Source of the DNA: Datura wrightii
Lineage: Eukaryota; Streptophyta; Magnoliopsida; Solanales; Solanaceae
Reading direction: 5' to 3'
DNA length: 64,000 bases
Assembly (NCBI GenBank): GCA_035772735.1
Contig: JASDFA010000002.1
Span: forward strand, 9,486,001 to 9,550,000
The notes beneath the pieces are model-generated. The model was given only the letters and a program-made list of their open reading frames with translations, ran no database searches and had not been told where the DNA came from. How positions within the stretch are numbered: position 1 is the stretch's first letter; every line of letters begins with the position of its first letter. Shown in pieces: positions 9,155-21,702 of this stretch. Both the position numbers and the translations under genes were made by a program.

Positions 9155-11200
9155 ATGCATGCCAGTACTAGGAGCCAAGGGAAATCTCTGGTTCCAATTG
9201 ATCATGAACTTGAACAAGCACTGTGAAATCTGAGGAGAATGGACAATGTACAACAAAAAGAGACAGCGGACCAGGCTACAGCCAGATTGTTGGCGAAGGA
9301 ACAAGCTCAAGCAAGAGATAGAGAGTTAGCAAGGGTTGCTGAAGAGTAATGCCTAGCTGCCGAAGCTGAGCAAGCTAGAAGGAATAGAGGTGCAGACTAG
9401 CAGAGGCACCGATTCTTCGATGATGACGATGATACTGATATTGATGAAGCTGGTGCCACTGGAGCTATAATCCCTCCCCCTTTGCCTGCTGGGGCAAAGT
9501 TTGATATTACCAGTGGTATGATCCAATTGCTCAACATGAAGGGGATATTTGTGGGTCATGCAACTGATGATGCACATACTCACTTGACTAATTTCGTGGG
9601 TATCTGCAAAGCATACAAACAACTAGGAGTGAGTCAGGATGCGATACGACTGAGGTTATTTCCCTTTTCATTGGGGAGTGAGGCAATGCTCTGGTTGGTT
9701 GAACTGCTAACGATTCTATCACTACATGGAGGGAGTTGAAAAGAGCTTTTCTTGAAAGTTTCTTCCTACCTTCCAGAGCTTTGCAACTGAAAGATGAGAT
9801 ATACAACTTCAGGCAATTGAATTCTAAGGCACTTCACGAGACATGGTTGTGGTTCAACAAGAAGCTCAAAAAGGTGCCCAACCACAGGATCCCAGATGAT
9901 ACATTGTTGGAGTTTTCTATAGATCTCTAAATGCTAACACCAAGGCAGTGGCTGATACCGTGTCTGGGGGAACATTCATGAGCCACACTTATGCTGAAGC
10001 TGCTGAGGTGCTTAACAGAATCACTAAAACCAACCGCGCATGGGAAAGAAGAGAGTCGGAGACTCCAGCTGGTACTTATGCGGTAGGTATGTCTACGGAA
10101 CAGAGAAGGAAGGATGAAGAGCGAGCTCAGGATATTGCTGAGATAAAGACTACAATGGGGATGCTTGCTAAGTATTTGATGGGAGCCGGGGCGGAAAGGT
10201 GAATGCTGTGGGTTCTTAGGGCAAGGCCCCGAGAAATGATAGTGGCGAATCAAAATTTGAGGAGGAAGAAAATTATCTGAATGATCAAGGGGTGGGTTTT
10301 CGGACTAACACTCAAGGGTCTAACCAAGATTCTTGGCATCAAGGTCAGAGGAACCAAGCTCAGAACTTCTACAGAGATAATAATTACAACCAAGGCCAAT
10401 ACAGAGATAATGGAGACTAGAAAAAGCGTGAGGAGTACAAAAATGACTAATGTGGTCTATATGTTCCTCCAAGGAACCGTGAGCCAAAGTATAGTGGGTC
10501 AAGGGTGGAAGACATGTTGTCTAAGGTACTTAAGCAGATGGAGGCGATAGATGACCATTTCAAGGAGCTTCGCACTGATATTTCTGGTATGAACCAAAAG
10601 GTGGAATCACATGCCGTGGCCATTAAGTAGATTGAGCAGCAACTTAGTCAGATGTTTGTTGCTATGAACCAGAGGCAGAAGGGCACACTTCCCAGCAATA
10701 CAGTTCAAAATCTAAAAAATGACAGTCATTGCATGGCAGTCACTACTAAGAGTGGGAAGGCGACAGTTGGTCCTCCGAGGCCGGTTGTGATTGATGAGAC
10801 AGTAGAGCCCTTAGTGATTGATGATGATAGGATGGCAGATTCCGAGGATTAGACTTTGGTTGATGATTCAGTAGTGATGACAACTCCCAGTAATGCAAAG
10901 GAGCATGGATATGGCATAGATAAGGAGATGGAGGTACCGCAAAAGATCACACCTATTCCTAGACCTCCTCCCCCTTTTCCACAGAGGTTGAAGAAAAAGG
11001 TTGCAGATGGGAAGTATCACAAATTCATTTCCACGTTGAAACAATTATCTGTGAACATCCCATTAGTCGAGGCACTTGAGCAGATGCCCAACTATGCTAA
11101 ATTCATGAAGGACCTTGTCACTAGAAAGAAGACCGTGAGCTTTGAACCTGTGAATAATTTGCACCATTGTAGTGCAATAGCATCTCGTTCTCTTGTTCAA
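9155..11200 (+). pseudogene. gag of element B (Athila-type)
   Basis: The likely start is ATG 9155 (MHASTRSQGKSL, as in Athila gags). The capsid domain lies at about 9480-10200: AKFDITSGMIQLL, GHATDDAHTHL, FVGICKAY, RLRLFPFSLGSEA, LKRAFLESFF, and HETWLWFNKKLKKVPNHRIPD. A Gln/Asn-rich stretch (10290-10450) and a helical part (MEAIDDHFKELRTDISGMNQK) follow, then a Pro-rich linker RPPPPFPQRLKKK and VNIPLVEALEQMPNYAKFMKDL, the conserved segment just before protease. No CCHC knuckle is visible. Stops at about 9348, 10219, 10419 and 10629 look like CAA/CAG-to-TAA/TAG or TGG-to-TAG changes. Frame changes lie near 9700, and an extended A run near 11200 separates it from protease. Confidence 0.8.
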
Positions 11201-11214
11201 AAAAAAAGAAGACC

Positions 11215-11787
11215 TTGGGAGCTTTCACGATACCGTGCACTATTGGAGCCTTTAATTTTGCTAAGGCACTATGTGATCTGGGTTTTAGTATTAACTTGAT
11301 GCCATTAGCAGTGTTTAGACAGTTAGGATTAAGAGCCCCCAATCCGACTACAATGCAGCTTTTGATGGTAGATCATACGATGAAAAATCTGATGGGAATT
11401 CTCTATGATGTTCTAGTGACGGTAGAGACCTTTATATTTTTGACCGATTTTGTCATTCTAGACTACGAGGTTGATTTTGAGGTCCCCATTATCTTGGAGT
11501 GGCCATTCCTTGCCACCAGACGCGCTTTTGTAGATATGGAAACCAGACAGCTGAAATTTCGATTAAATAATGAGGAGGTGATATTCAATGTATGTCTGTC
11601 CATGAAGCAGCCAAATGATATGAGGGTGGTCTCAGTAATTGATGTTGTGGAACCTAAGTTTCCCATTATGCCCATCAAGAAGTTAGTGACTCTTGAGGAC
11701 TTAGCATCAGTGTTGATGAATGTTGCTACTAAGGAGATCTATGGGGGTGAGGAGATTGTGAATGCACTTGCTGGTATGGGGTCATAA
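11215..11787 (+). pseudogene. Aspartic protease of element B
   Basis: The 190-residue open frame contains IGAFNFAKALCDLGFSINLMP with the catalytic DLG (the usual DLGA has become DLGF), then the flap region and VPIILEWPFLATRRAFVDME, where ILGRPFLAT is usual. In Athila, protease is part of the gag-pol polyprotein. Here it is cut off from gag by a one-base expansion of the A run at about 11200 and ends in a stop at 11785, in place of the readthrough seen in relatives. E carries a better-preserved relative at 39440-40033. The odd residue after DLG makes activity doubtful. Confidence 0.8.
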
Positions 11788-11829
11788 ACCTATGCTCCAA
11801 AGAATATTGATCTTGACCTAGAGAATCGA

Positions 11830-13067
11830 GTGACCCCACTGGCCAAGCCATCTATTGAGGAGCCTCCGGTACTGGAGCTCAAAACACTCCTATCTCACTT
11901 GCAGTATGTATTTGTGGGAACCGGTAACACTTTACCGGTCATTGTTGTAGCTGTCTTGGAGGAATGGAAAGTGGAGGCTTTGATCTCCATTCTGAAGAGA
12001 TATAAAAAAGCCATCGGGTGGACCATTGCAGACATTATTGGAATCTTAGCCAATATTTGCACTCATAAGATCCAGCTAGAGCCAGATTGTATTCCAATCA
12101 TTGAGCATCAACTTAGGTTGAATCCACATATGCAAGAGCTGGTCAAGAAGGAAATCATCAAGTGGTTGGATGGGGTGTGGTTTACCCTATTGTTGACAAA
12201 AAATAGGTGAGCCCATTTCAGTGTGTACTGAAGAAGGGAGGAATCACGGTGGTCCCAAATGCTAACAATGAGCTCATTCCACTAAGGCCAGTCACCGGTT
12301 GGAGAGTATGCATGGACTATAGGAAGTTAAATCATTGCACCCAGAAAAATCATTTTCCTCTGCCATTCATAGATCAGATGCTAGACCGACTTGCAGGCAG
12401 AGGATGGTACTATTTTCTTGATGGTTATTTGGGGTACAATCAGATATCTATAGCACCTAAAGACCAAGAGAAAACCACTTTCACCTGTCCATATGGTACT
12501 TTTTCTTTCAAGAGGATGCCATTCGGGTTATGTAATGCGCACACCACTTTTCAGCGTTACAAGATGAACATATTTTCTGACATGGTGGAGGACACCATTG
12601 AAGTCTTTATGAATGACTTTTCAGTGATGGGTGATTCTTTCGATGATTGTTTGGCTCATTTAATCAAGGTGCTGCAGAGATATGAAGAGACCAAGTTGGT
12701 GCTTAACTGGGAAAAGTGCCATTTCATGGTCAAAGAAGGTATAGTGCTAGGGCACAAGATTTCTAGTAAGGGTATTGAGGTGGACATGGCCAAGATCAAA
12801 GTAATTTCTAGTCTACCACCTCCAATTTTTGCGAAAGGTGTTCGAAGCTTTTTGGGTCATGCAGGGTTTTATAGGAGATTCATCAAGAACTTCTCAAAGA
12901 TTGCACATTCTTTGTGTAAACTACTTGAGAAAGAGGTGATGTTTGTTTTTGATGAGGCATGTCTGAAGGCGTTTGAATGCCTAAAAGAGAGATTGACCAC
13001 TGCCCCGATTATAGTGGCACTTGAGTGGTCTTTACCATTCGAGGTTATGTTTGATGTAGCGGAGTGA
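11830..13067 (+). pseudogene. Reverse transcriptase of element B
   Basis: The frame 11830-12210 gives the connection region (LEEWKVEALISILKRYKKAIGW, HKIQLEPD). After a frame change, 12207-13067 gives the RT palm: GWRVCMDYRKLNHCTQKNHFP, YYFLDGYLGYNQI (first catalytic Asp, residue 72 of that frame), TFTCPYGTFSFKRMPFGLCNA, and VFMNDF at residues 134-138. The last should be F-x-D-D; the first Asp of the pair is Asn, a GAT-to-AAT change expected to abolish polymerisation. The thumb RSFLGHAGFYRRFIKNFSKI and the RNase H linker TTAPIIVA follow. Length and order fit the Athila family. The frame ends where a frameshift begins RNase H. Confidence 0.88.
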
Positions 13068-13400
13068 CCCTGGGATCTTGTTTGGGCCAAAGATGTGAAA
13101 ATATCTTCCATCCTATATATTATGCTAGAAAGGCTCTTAATACAACTCAAAAAATTTACACCGTGAAAGAATAGGAGTTGTTGGTTGTAGTATTTGCATT
13201 TGAGAAGTTTCAGGTGTACTTGCTTGGAATTGAGATAATAGTCCAATAGACCATGAAACTCGTAGATATCTTATGGCAAAGAAAGATGCCAAGCCGCGGT
13301 TGATTCGATGGGTTCTGTTGCTGTAAAAGTTCAAGTTCGAGATGAAAGATCGGAAGGGGACCAAAAACCAGGTGGCGGATCACTTATCAAGGTTGGAAGC
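13068..13400 (+). pseudogene. RNase H of element B
   Basis: This lies between RT and integrase. Fragments in shifting frames read FHPIYYARKALNTTQKIYTVKE, a stop where EQELL is usual, then FAFEKFQVYLLG, and finally [22 protein letters not shown] at 13345-13410, the RNase H end and linker. The start CDASGVALG is scrambled by a frameshift at about 13060, and the HADHAALRYL part has an in-frame stop. The domain is clearly homologous to 544-1000 of element A, which keeps more of it open. It is non-functional. Confidence 0.75.
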
Positions 13401-14750
13401 AGATGAAGCACTTCGAGATGAGCTTGACATAGATGATGCATTCCCCGATGAGCAAGTTTTAGCTGCCTCACAGGATCTCATCCCATGGTTTGTAGATTTC
13501 ACTAATTATCTGGTGAGTGATGTTGTATCAAAGAATTTATCTTTTCACCAGCGAAAGAAGTTCATGTCTGATGTGCGGAAGTTTTTCTGGGATGAGCCCT
13601 ACTTATTCCGCATATGTGCTGATGGGGTGATTCAGAGATGTGTGCTCGAGGTGGAGATGTTGAGCATCCTGGAGGTCTGCTACTTATCCCTTGTTGGGGG
13701 TCACTGTAGTAGGATTCACACAGCCCACAAGATTCTGCAATGTGGGTACTATTGGCCAACCATTCACCAGGATGCACACGATTTTGCAAAGGCATGTGAT
13801 GCATGCCAAAGGCAAGGAGGCATATCATGGAGGCATGAGATTCCTCTTACTCCCATCCTTGTCATTGAGTTGTTTGATGTGTGGGGCACTAATTTCATGG
13901 GCCCATTTGTGAGATCAAATGGGATGAAGTACATACTAGTTGATGTGGACTATGTTTTGAAATAGGTGGAGGCAATTGCGCTTCCAAATAATGAAGGGAA
14001 GAGTGTCACAACATTCTTGAAGCGAAATATTTCTGCCAGATTTGGGACTCCCAGAGCTATCATTAGTGACAGGGGTTCGCACTTCTGAAACCGGTTTTTT
14101 CGGACTTTATTAGAAAAATATGGAGTGAAACACAGGGTGGCAACACCCTATCGTCCGCAATCTAGTGGGAAAGTTGAAGTTTCCAACCGGGAAATAAATA
14201 CCGTCTTAGCTAAGATTGTGAATGCTAACCGAACAGATTGGTCTAGGAAGCTAGATGATGCTTTATGGGCTTATCGGACCGCATTCAAGACTCCTATAGG
14301 TATGTCTCCATATCAGCTTGTATATGGGAAAGCATGTCATCTTAAGGTTGAACTTGAGCACAAAGCTATGTGGGTGCTCAAGAAGTGAATTTGAACTGGC
14401 GCGAAGCTGCAAACTTGAGGGTTGATCAGTTGAATGAGCTAGATGAATTTCGTTTGAAAGACTATGAGAGTTCTGAAATTTATAAACTAAGGATGAAAAT
14501 TCAGAATGATCGGAAGATTGAGAAGAGAGAGTTCAGCCTAGGTGATATTGTGTTACTATTCAACTCTAGGCTTCACTTATTTCCTAGCAAGTTGAAGTCC
14601 AAATGGTTGGGACCTTTCCGAGTGGCTCAAGTATTCTCCCATGGGGAAATTGAACTGGAAAACCATGACGGAAAGTAATTTAAAGTCAATGGCCAACGGG
14701 TGAAAGCATATTTGGGGAAGAGCGAAGAAATAAAGCTGGTGGATATCTAG
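13342..14750 (+). pseudogene. Integrase of element B
   Basis: 13342-13965 has the linker and the HHCC zinc domain (GGHCSRIHTAHKILQCGYYWP..CDACQRQGG), then the core start WGTNFMGPF, where the first catalytic Asp is replaced by Asn. A TAG at 13963 replaces the Trp of KWVEA. The core continues to 14388 with IISDRGSHF (second Asp) and [10 protein letters not shown] (catalytic Glu). A TGA interrupts SHF-NRF. After a stop at 14386 the frame 14370-14678 gives the C-terminal part (LKDYESSEIYKLRMK, LKSKWLGPFRVAQVFSHGEIEL with the GPF motif). No chromodomain follows, as expected for Athila. Two catalytic or structural defects plus stops make it inactive. Confidence 0.88.
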
Positions 14751-16360
14751 GCTCTAGGTGAAATCTGAGTAACTCAGGGACTTGCGTCGTCCTGCGATGC
14801 TAAATCAAGCGCTTCAGGGGAGGCAACCCAAGTTGTAATTGTATGATAGATATAGTGTTTACATGTGTTGATGTGTGCAGGTGATTAAAATGGGAAATTT
14901 GAAGCTGAAACCAAAAATCTGAACTTCAGTTGCTGGTGCCAAAAATCACAGAACGAGTCATCATTGGACATAATGACTTGTCAATCCACTCGTGGTCACT
15001 GATGCAGAAAATAGTGTAGACAACGGTTGACCAAATGACATTTCTTGTGACAATGAATTTTAGGGTCTTCCGTTAGGTCTACTGGAGTTAAAGAGTGGTT
15101 TGCTGTAAAAATATGCAACGAGTGACTTAATGTATCGTGGGAACACCCAATGATTCGTCAAGTTACCCATCATGAAGCCACTGCAGTGCCAACAGAGTTC
15201 AGAGCCCACGAATCATGACACGACCAGTTGGGTGCCACCACGAGTCATTTAGTGAGTTGTTAGGTCCCTGGTAAGATTTTGATCAGTTTAATTGAACGAA
15301 AGAACCAAACGAGTCGTGGCTTCGTCTAACAACCCGTTACGTGGGTTGTAGTTTACTTTAATTAAAATATTCATCCGACCTGACCCTCATTTAAATGAGG
15401 CAATCAAGTTTAAACAAATTAAATCACTCGAATTTCTCCCACTGAATTTCTTCACAAGTTTGAACTCCCAAATCTTTTAAGAAAAAAATTTCCCACTTCT
15501 TCTTCTCTAAAATCATTGCACATTTCTACAGAAATCACAACTACACATCCAATCGCACTCAATCTCTCACACGAGGACGATCACACTCACGACACTTAGT
15601 CTACAACATTGTTCGAAAGCCATTATTTAATCCACATCAACAATTGTGAGTATCTATACGCTTAGAGTAAAACATATTGCTCGACCTGTGCATTTCTTAA
15701 ATTCACATTGCTTGATCATGATTTTAAGTTTACAAAAAAACTTAGGGTTGCTTTTGTGCTGGTTGGATTGAAAAGAATAATTGAAGATGAACATGGGATT
15801 GTTTGATTTGTGATGGAATACCTGATAAACCCTAGTTGCCATTAAATTTCCAGTTGAAATCAATCATTGTTATTTTAGGAAAAATGGGATCTGTGCTTGT
15901 GAGATTGCAATTTAAGTTGAGATGAACATGGGAGTTGTTATTTTCCATAGACCAGTGCTGATGCCTCATATAATGACTCGTGGGCTAGCCCAACGATTCG
16001 TTACATGAACAATCACCACCATTGTAAACCCAGTAAGAAAACTCTTGAGCACGAGCCACATAACGAGTCATGATATCACCTCATGACTCATTGTGTAGCT
16101 AGTCCTGAGTGGGAAATGGGAGATGCAAACAACTTATCTCATGACTGGTCTATCGAGTCATTGCCTCAAGTAATGACTCGTCATGACCAATCGTTAAGTA
16201 CACTTATTCAACAATATAAAAAACCACTCTGCAAACGACAAGTGACCTCATAAGTCGTGGCCATAGGCGACAACTTGTTGAGTCCCTCGTCCAGTCTGTA
16301 GGAACATAGTTAAAATTTTATTTTTGTTTCATCTCATCTTGCATACTAATATTTATTCCA
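14751..16360 (+). other. Post-pol spacer of element B with conserved block and palindrome cluster
   Basis: The stretch starts with the block CGTCGTCCTGCGATGC..GGGAGGCAACCCA (14784-14830), shared with A0 and E. From 14950 to 16290 it is densely sown with ACGASTCGT-like sites, including a perfect ACGAGTCGT at 15309-15317 and variants such as AACGAGTCATGA and AATGACTCGTC. The middle (15380-15900) is AT-rich and has few sites. I see no coding potential apart from chance frames. Confidence 0.6.
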
Positions 16361-18480
16361 CAAATATGATGGCACCGAAGGTACACCAAAGAAGGGTCCG
16401 GCCAAGAAACTGGTGCCAGAGAAAAGTCAGCCCTCATATCGCAGACTTAGGGACGAGCCCTCATCCTCTGAAGAGTCAAGCAGCTCGGTGGGGGAATATG
16501 AAGTTTTAGAAGAGAATCTTGAGAGGAGGTCAACTAGGGCTATGACATAACGCCCTACAAATCTGACAGCCTTGGTCGATTCTCCTACTCCACTTTCAAG
16601 AGGCCCACCGAGCCGAGCAGAAGAAAATGTTAGGGCCACAGTCCCGATTGCTGTCGAGGCACCACAACTGCGACAAATGTAGAGGGTGCGGATGAATCAC
16701 GTGCCCAACAGGGGAGCACAATGATGAGTTGAGAAAGACTTCAAGTACATCTAATGATCAACCACGGAGGGTGAGGAGATGGTGTGTTCGCGGTATGCGA
16801 GCCATTTACAATAGGGACATTGCTCTGAATGAAAAGGGCCACTCGAAAAGTAGCATTTATGAGGAGCCCAGACTAGTCACCACAGGGATCTAGGACCTCC
16901 CTGAGCTGTAGGCATTATTTGATAGATACAGGTTCGGGTAGTTAATTGAGCCATTGGGGAGCTACAACCATTGCTGGTCAGAGAGTTTTATGCCGCCTAT
17001 GCAGCCACGTTACAACGTCTAGCTTTGGAAGGCCATGACTAGAAGAAGAGGCCTGCATTAACGCAGGTGTTGGTTCCGGAGACACCTGTAGACATCTATG
17101 AGAGGACCATCTCTAGGCTGCTCTATGTCCAGACTATCAGGCCCCCATGAACACAACTGAGTTTGATCACAGACTGTTCAAACTCAAGAAAGTCAAAATC
17201 AAGAAATTGAATACTGAAGAACGTATCAGGTAGTACACTTGGCTGTCATGCGTCATTGCCACATGGGGTTCGCTAGTTGAGTGATTGCATGGAACTGAGT
17301 CACAGATAAAAAAATGCCAAACTGAACTTTCAAGCTAAATTCTAGTGGTCATTAGTTCGACACACGCTGGTACCGACCAACAATGACAATGTGATTTCAC
17401 CTGATAGAGCTGCATTGGTAGCAGAATCATGGAGGGTATGCCATAAACTTCCCGCTATATATTGCTGAAGAGATTCGAGAGCGGGTGATAGCAGACAACA
17501 CTACCATTCCCTTTCCAAGCCTCATTGATCAACTCTGTCAGGAGTCAAAGGTTCCAGAATTTCCATCGGTTGATCAACGTGTGGTGGTCCATAAGGTCAC
17601 AGATATGGGGTTGATAAGAGACGAGACAAACCTGGTACCGAGAGAGAGGAGTCAGTCTGCCGCATCTGCTGGAGTGACTTTATTAGAAGAGGCATTGAGC
17701 AGCGGTGTAGACTAAGGCTGGATTGTTTACCGAGTTTGGACAGAGCCCACTGAGGCCAAAGAGATTAGTAGCTAGCCTGAGGCTACAAATGCAACCGAGA
17801 TTCCCGCACCTGCTGAGGTTCCAGATTCCTCCTCCATAGTAGCAACACCTCGACCACCTGTTGCATCCCACGTACTTCTCCAGCCAGCCTAGTTATAATT
17901 TCTCAAGAATTTCTGACTAACATGGCTAGGCGACTGGCGAAAACCGAAAAATAGCAGACACACACGGCTCTTCAAGTTAAGGTATTAATGAAGCAAGTAA
18001 AGCCGTGGGTTAGAAAGGAGTTGGAGGTGCTCTCTAGTTTAGTGCATGGCCGATTGGATGCCTTTGAGAGGCATATGGATGAGCGCCTTGCATAATTACA
18101 GGTGCCCGAGCTGTCTAGATGGTATGCGGATGTAGCAGCACTACAAGCTGAGGTGCGGGAGTTGTCTGCATGACAGGTAGCTGTGATCCCTCCACCCTTT
18201 CTTCTAGTGATTGATGACGAGAGCGAGGAAGAGCTACCACCAATAGTTTACTTCATCATTGAGGAGTCGGTGGCGCAGGATAAGGGCAAGCAACCTTGTG
18301 AGGAGGCAAGTCTTGATGAGGATGATTCTCTGCTCCAAAAGCAGAAGCGAGAGCGGAGAGAGATGGAGGTAGCATTGCAGTTATCCTAAGATGAGGCTCG
18401 ATAGAGGGCCGCAATTGAGGCAGCGAGAGCTCGTGGAGAAGGTACGAGCTCAATAGGTTCTGAGAACACACCGATTTAGG
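16361..18480 (+). pseudogene. Degraded third ORF of element B (putative plant transposon protein domain)
   Basis: Athila-type elements often carry an extra ORF after pol, sometimes called env-like. Read across frames, this region gives an N-terminal Lys/Pro/Ser-rich part (SYRRLRDEPSSSEESSSSV), a domain with MRAIYNRDIALNE, EFYAAYAATLQRLALEG, SPTNNDNVISPDRAALVA and IAEEIRERVIADNTTIPFPS.LIDQLCQESKVP, and a C-terminal helical, acidic tail (DDESEEELPP, KQKRERREMEVALQLS). The middle wording matches, from memory, the domain annotated in plants as putative plant transposon protein (Pfam Transposase_32). Longest open pieces are 17485-17715 and 18183-18389. Stops occur every 50-100 codons. Its function is unknown and no signal peptide or membrane segment is evident. 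Confidence 0.6.
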
Positions 18481-20130
18481 TCAGTGGTACAAGAGATGAC
18501 ACTCGAGGTGTATCTGCACCCTCCACTGACTAGGCTGCAAACGCGTAGATTGCACAGGTATGTTCCCTATTTCCATGTTTTATTTTTATAAATGAGTCGA
18601 GGACGGCCCATGCTTTTATTGATGGGGGTGGGGAGGGATACCTGTGTATTTTTGCTGAACATAACCCGACGATTTTTCTTGCCGGATATCTTTTCCCTTG
18701 GGTGTTCTTTATCTAGTAGAACAGGCACGTTTAGGTTTTTATGTTTTTGTGTTTGTTGTGTCAGTCAAAAGAAAATTAGGTGAACTCAAGGTAGTCAATA
18801 TCATGGATTTTTGAAATTGTTTGAACTGATAATGTGATACCCCTCCTAAAAGTTTTATATGTGTGTGTTAAAATCGATAGCATGACCTTTATGAATCTTT
18901 GTATGGCATTAATACTGCGAACATGTTTACCATTGTATGACTGTACCTGAACTAGCTAGTAGAAGTGATGATGTTGGCCTGTGCATTGTGTGAGTAAGGT
19001 TTAAAACATAAATTCTACTGTGTGTGTCAATCTAGAACTTTCCTGGTCAGTCATATCAAGGTAGAGGATGGGAAACTAGAAAAAGATCATAGGCCATTTT
19101 TGATGAATGAGTCCACTTTAGCCTTAAAAGACCTTCCAAATGGAAATAAATATCCCTTGATCCAAATTTTGAGCTTAACTTGACCCTTCTTTTTGTTAAC
19201 ACCAATTTACCTTCCTGCTTTGATTAAAATGAACCTGTTTTGGCCCTGGTCCCTCCTTGGACACTGTGAACCTTAACTCAGGAAAATTTCCTAAGTGGAG
19301 GGTGGCTATCATAGGGGTGATTAAGAAGAGTAGGGTGGAATGAAATTAAGTAATGAAAATGAAAGAGCGGGTGTAGTGTGCATAATGAAATAAAAGAAAA
19401 GAATTTTTTTTGTTAAGGAGAAAAAAGAGAAAAAAGGAAAAAAACGAAAGTAATGAATACTTGAAAGAAGGAACACTGCACTCGTAGTTGCAAAAGAAAC
19501 TAAAAGAAGAAGAAAGCAAAGGAAAAAGGGAGAAAATGTGAAAATAAGGTTAAGAGTGGAGCCAAAGTGTGAGTAGTTCCAAGGAGGGTTAAGCTACTAG
19601 TCCCATATGTACCATATCCAAGCCCGAGTCTACATTACGAGCTTAAAAAGTCGTATAGTGATCCTGATTAACCCGTCTGAAAATTGAGGTATTGAAAGTA
19701 AAGGCAAGCTTATGGTATTGCATACACACAGTTAGAATTTCTTTATGAGAGCGAGTGTGCTTCTACCTAGTTCCAAGAGAAATATATTGATATGATCATA
19801 AACACACATGTGAGTGTGGAACTTCTTTGTGGTGAGAGCATCTGGTTAACAAAATCGTATGCAAACTGTTTGGGTCAATGTTATAGAATTATGTGCATGG
19901 TTGCAAGTGATAGTGTATTTCCATGTTTCGATTCCTCTGTGTCATGGTTGAAAATTTTGCATATGCATTATGATTCGATTTTGTATAATAACGGAGGGGT
20001 TAGAAAATTTGATTTGATGAAGAGTTGTGACTGTTGTACGTTTCCTAAAGTTCTTTTGATTGAAGCGTCGTGTTAGTATTATTTTATTTATTTTGCCTGA
20101 GGACATGCAAAAGCTCTAAGTTGAGGGTGT
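18481..20130 (+). other. 3' untranslated region of element B
   Basis: No coding sequence is recognised. 19330-19560 is a strongly purine-rich stretch (A/G runs such as AAAAGAAAAG). The segment just before the 3' LTR (GCTCTAAGTTGAGGGTGT at 20113-20130) takes the place of the polypurine tract but is interrupted by pyrimidines. E carries the complementary pyrimidine-rich stretch at about 38100-38350, which suggests a shared feature of Athila 3' regions. Confidence 0.5.
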
Positions 20131-21702
20131 TGATGTGCCGTTATTTTACAGCACTTTCGACAATTAAAACCAAGAACATATGCAAATTCTAGGTATGTTT
20201 ATATAGATATGATGTGTTTGTGTTAAGTGTTGTAGGAAAATAGGTTCGGAAAGTGAAATGGGCAAAGTAAGAAAAAAATGGACCGAAATGCAGGCTGCTA
20301 CCTAAGTCACAAGTCGTCGTCCCAATGAACGACACATTCCTGGAGTCGTAGAGAAGGTCAGGTATTTTATGAAGAAGAACCAGTGCACCTAACGAGTCAT
20401 TATGACAATCATGTAGACTAGGAGGAAAATTTCTGAAGAATGCCCAGGGAAGACACTGAAGGACGTAATGAGTCGTGGGGCAACTTGACGACTCGTCATG
20501 AGATACTGTGAGCACCCATCAAGTGCACTGGAGGATTTGGTGATCCATGGCCACGAGGGACCTTATGACTCGTGCCTAGGCCTAACGAGTTGTTAGGTGA
20601 ACCGTCACCAAGACTGGACAAGTTGCCGAGAACAACTCAACTTCACTGACCACGACTAGTTGGGAGACCCAACGAGTCATTACTTAGCCCGTTACCACTG
20701 CCAACCTAGAGTCCATTTTTAGTTAGGAAAAGTTTTGTTTGGAACTATAAATACCTTATTTAGGTTTATTTTTCGAGGACAGTTTTTTTACCACTTTTCA
20801 CGTAAATTTTAGTATTGTTAATGATCATTCTTGTTTCAAGAAACAAAGTTTGTAATTCTGTTCTTGATTTTTGGAAGCAAACAACATTGAAGTTTTGTTC
20901 ATCGGTTTTGGCGTTTTATTCAATTCACGTGGTTTTCTTCTACAAATCTTTGTAAGTTACATTTATGATTTCTTATGTATTTTATGATTGTGATCATTCA
21001 ACTATGAGTAGCTAAACCCATATCTAGGGTTGTGGGAACCATGATGAATTAACACACATAAGTAAAAATACTTAGTGATTCTTGAATGGGGTTTATTCAT
21101 GTATTGGTTTTCCCTTTGTTTTAACTATTTCTTAACAGTTGCAAATATTGGAATTTGCCTTATTCTTACTTATCGGATCAAGGGGGTGATGAATGGAAAA
21201 AGGGATTAACAACGGAGATTTGAGGCTATCAACCCTCATCTAATAGCTTGAACTTGTTCGGGAATAGCTAATCCGATATTAAGGGTAAGGGTTAATTAAG
21301 CATACACCCGTATACGGACCAAGTTGCATGGTGATAATCATCTAAATAGGGGACCAACCATTTAGGTGAATTTAACTTACCAATATTGCTTGCTAAATAC
21401 CTGAATAGATCACTAGTGTAAAAGCCTTGGGGTTATGAAGTCATGGGGAACACAATCCTAGTCACTTTATTGAATACAACTGAAATTGATTTAAATATTT
21501 ACTAGTATTTGATCTTGTTTATTATTTTGTGTTTCAAATCTTTCCCCCCTAGGAAATAAGTAAGCCAATAGTATTAGCTAAACCCATTAACTCAAGTTCT
21601 CATCATATTCCTTGTGGGATTCGACCCCAACCCTGGTTGGGTTCTATATTTGATATCGAACGCTTTATATCTCATTCAGGAGGTGTAATTTGGGAGACAT
21701 TA
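20131..21702 (+). repeat. 3' LTR of element B
   Basis: 1572 bp, TGATGT..ACATTA. It mirrors 7423-9030, with a TATA box at 20746-20753 and a palindrome cluster (20300-20700; perfect ACGACTCGT at 20488-20496). It lacks about 33 bases present in the 5' copy. Interior C protease sequence resumes directly after it. Confidence 0.85.

Larger units (their letters stand above)
7423..21702 (+). mobile_element. Element B: full-length Athila-type LTR retrotransposon inserted in element C
   Basis: The element has two LTRs (7423-9030 and 20131-21702), a degenerate tRNA-Asp-type primer site, gag, protease, RT, RNase H, integrase and a long 3' region with a degraded third ORF, and a T/G-rich stretch before the 3' LTR. 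Order and wording are Athila-type (Ty3/gypsy, no chromodomain). The LTR ends form TGATGT..ACATCA inverted termini; the 3' copy ends ACATTA. Hand comparison of the first ~230 bases of the LTRs gives about 11% difference, so it is old. It splits the C protease and has many stops, frameshifts and two catalytic substitutions. Confidence 0.85.

Noticed and set aside
894..14678. Endogenous pararetrovirus
   Set aside because: Presence of LTRs, integrase with zinc domain and target duplications, and no movement or coat protein, identify Ty3/gypsy retrotransposons.
17683..17871. Cys-rich 62-codon minus-strand ORF
   Set aside because: Antisense to the degraded third ORF of B; the Cys come from repeated Ala/Thr codons read in reverse.
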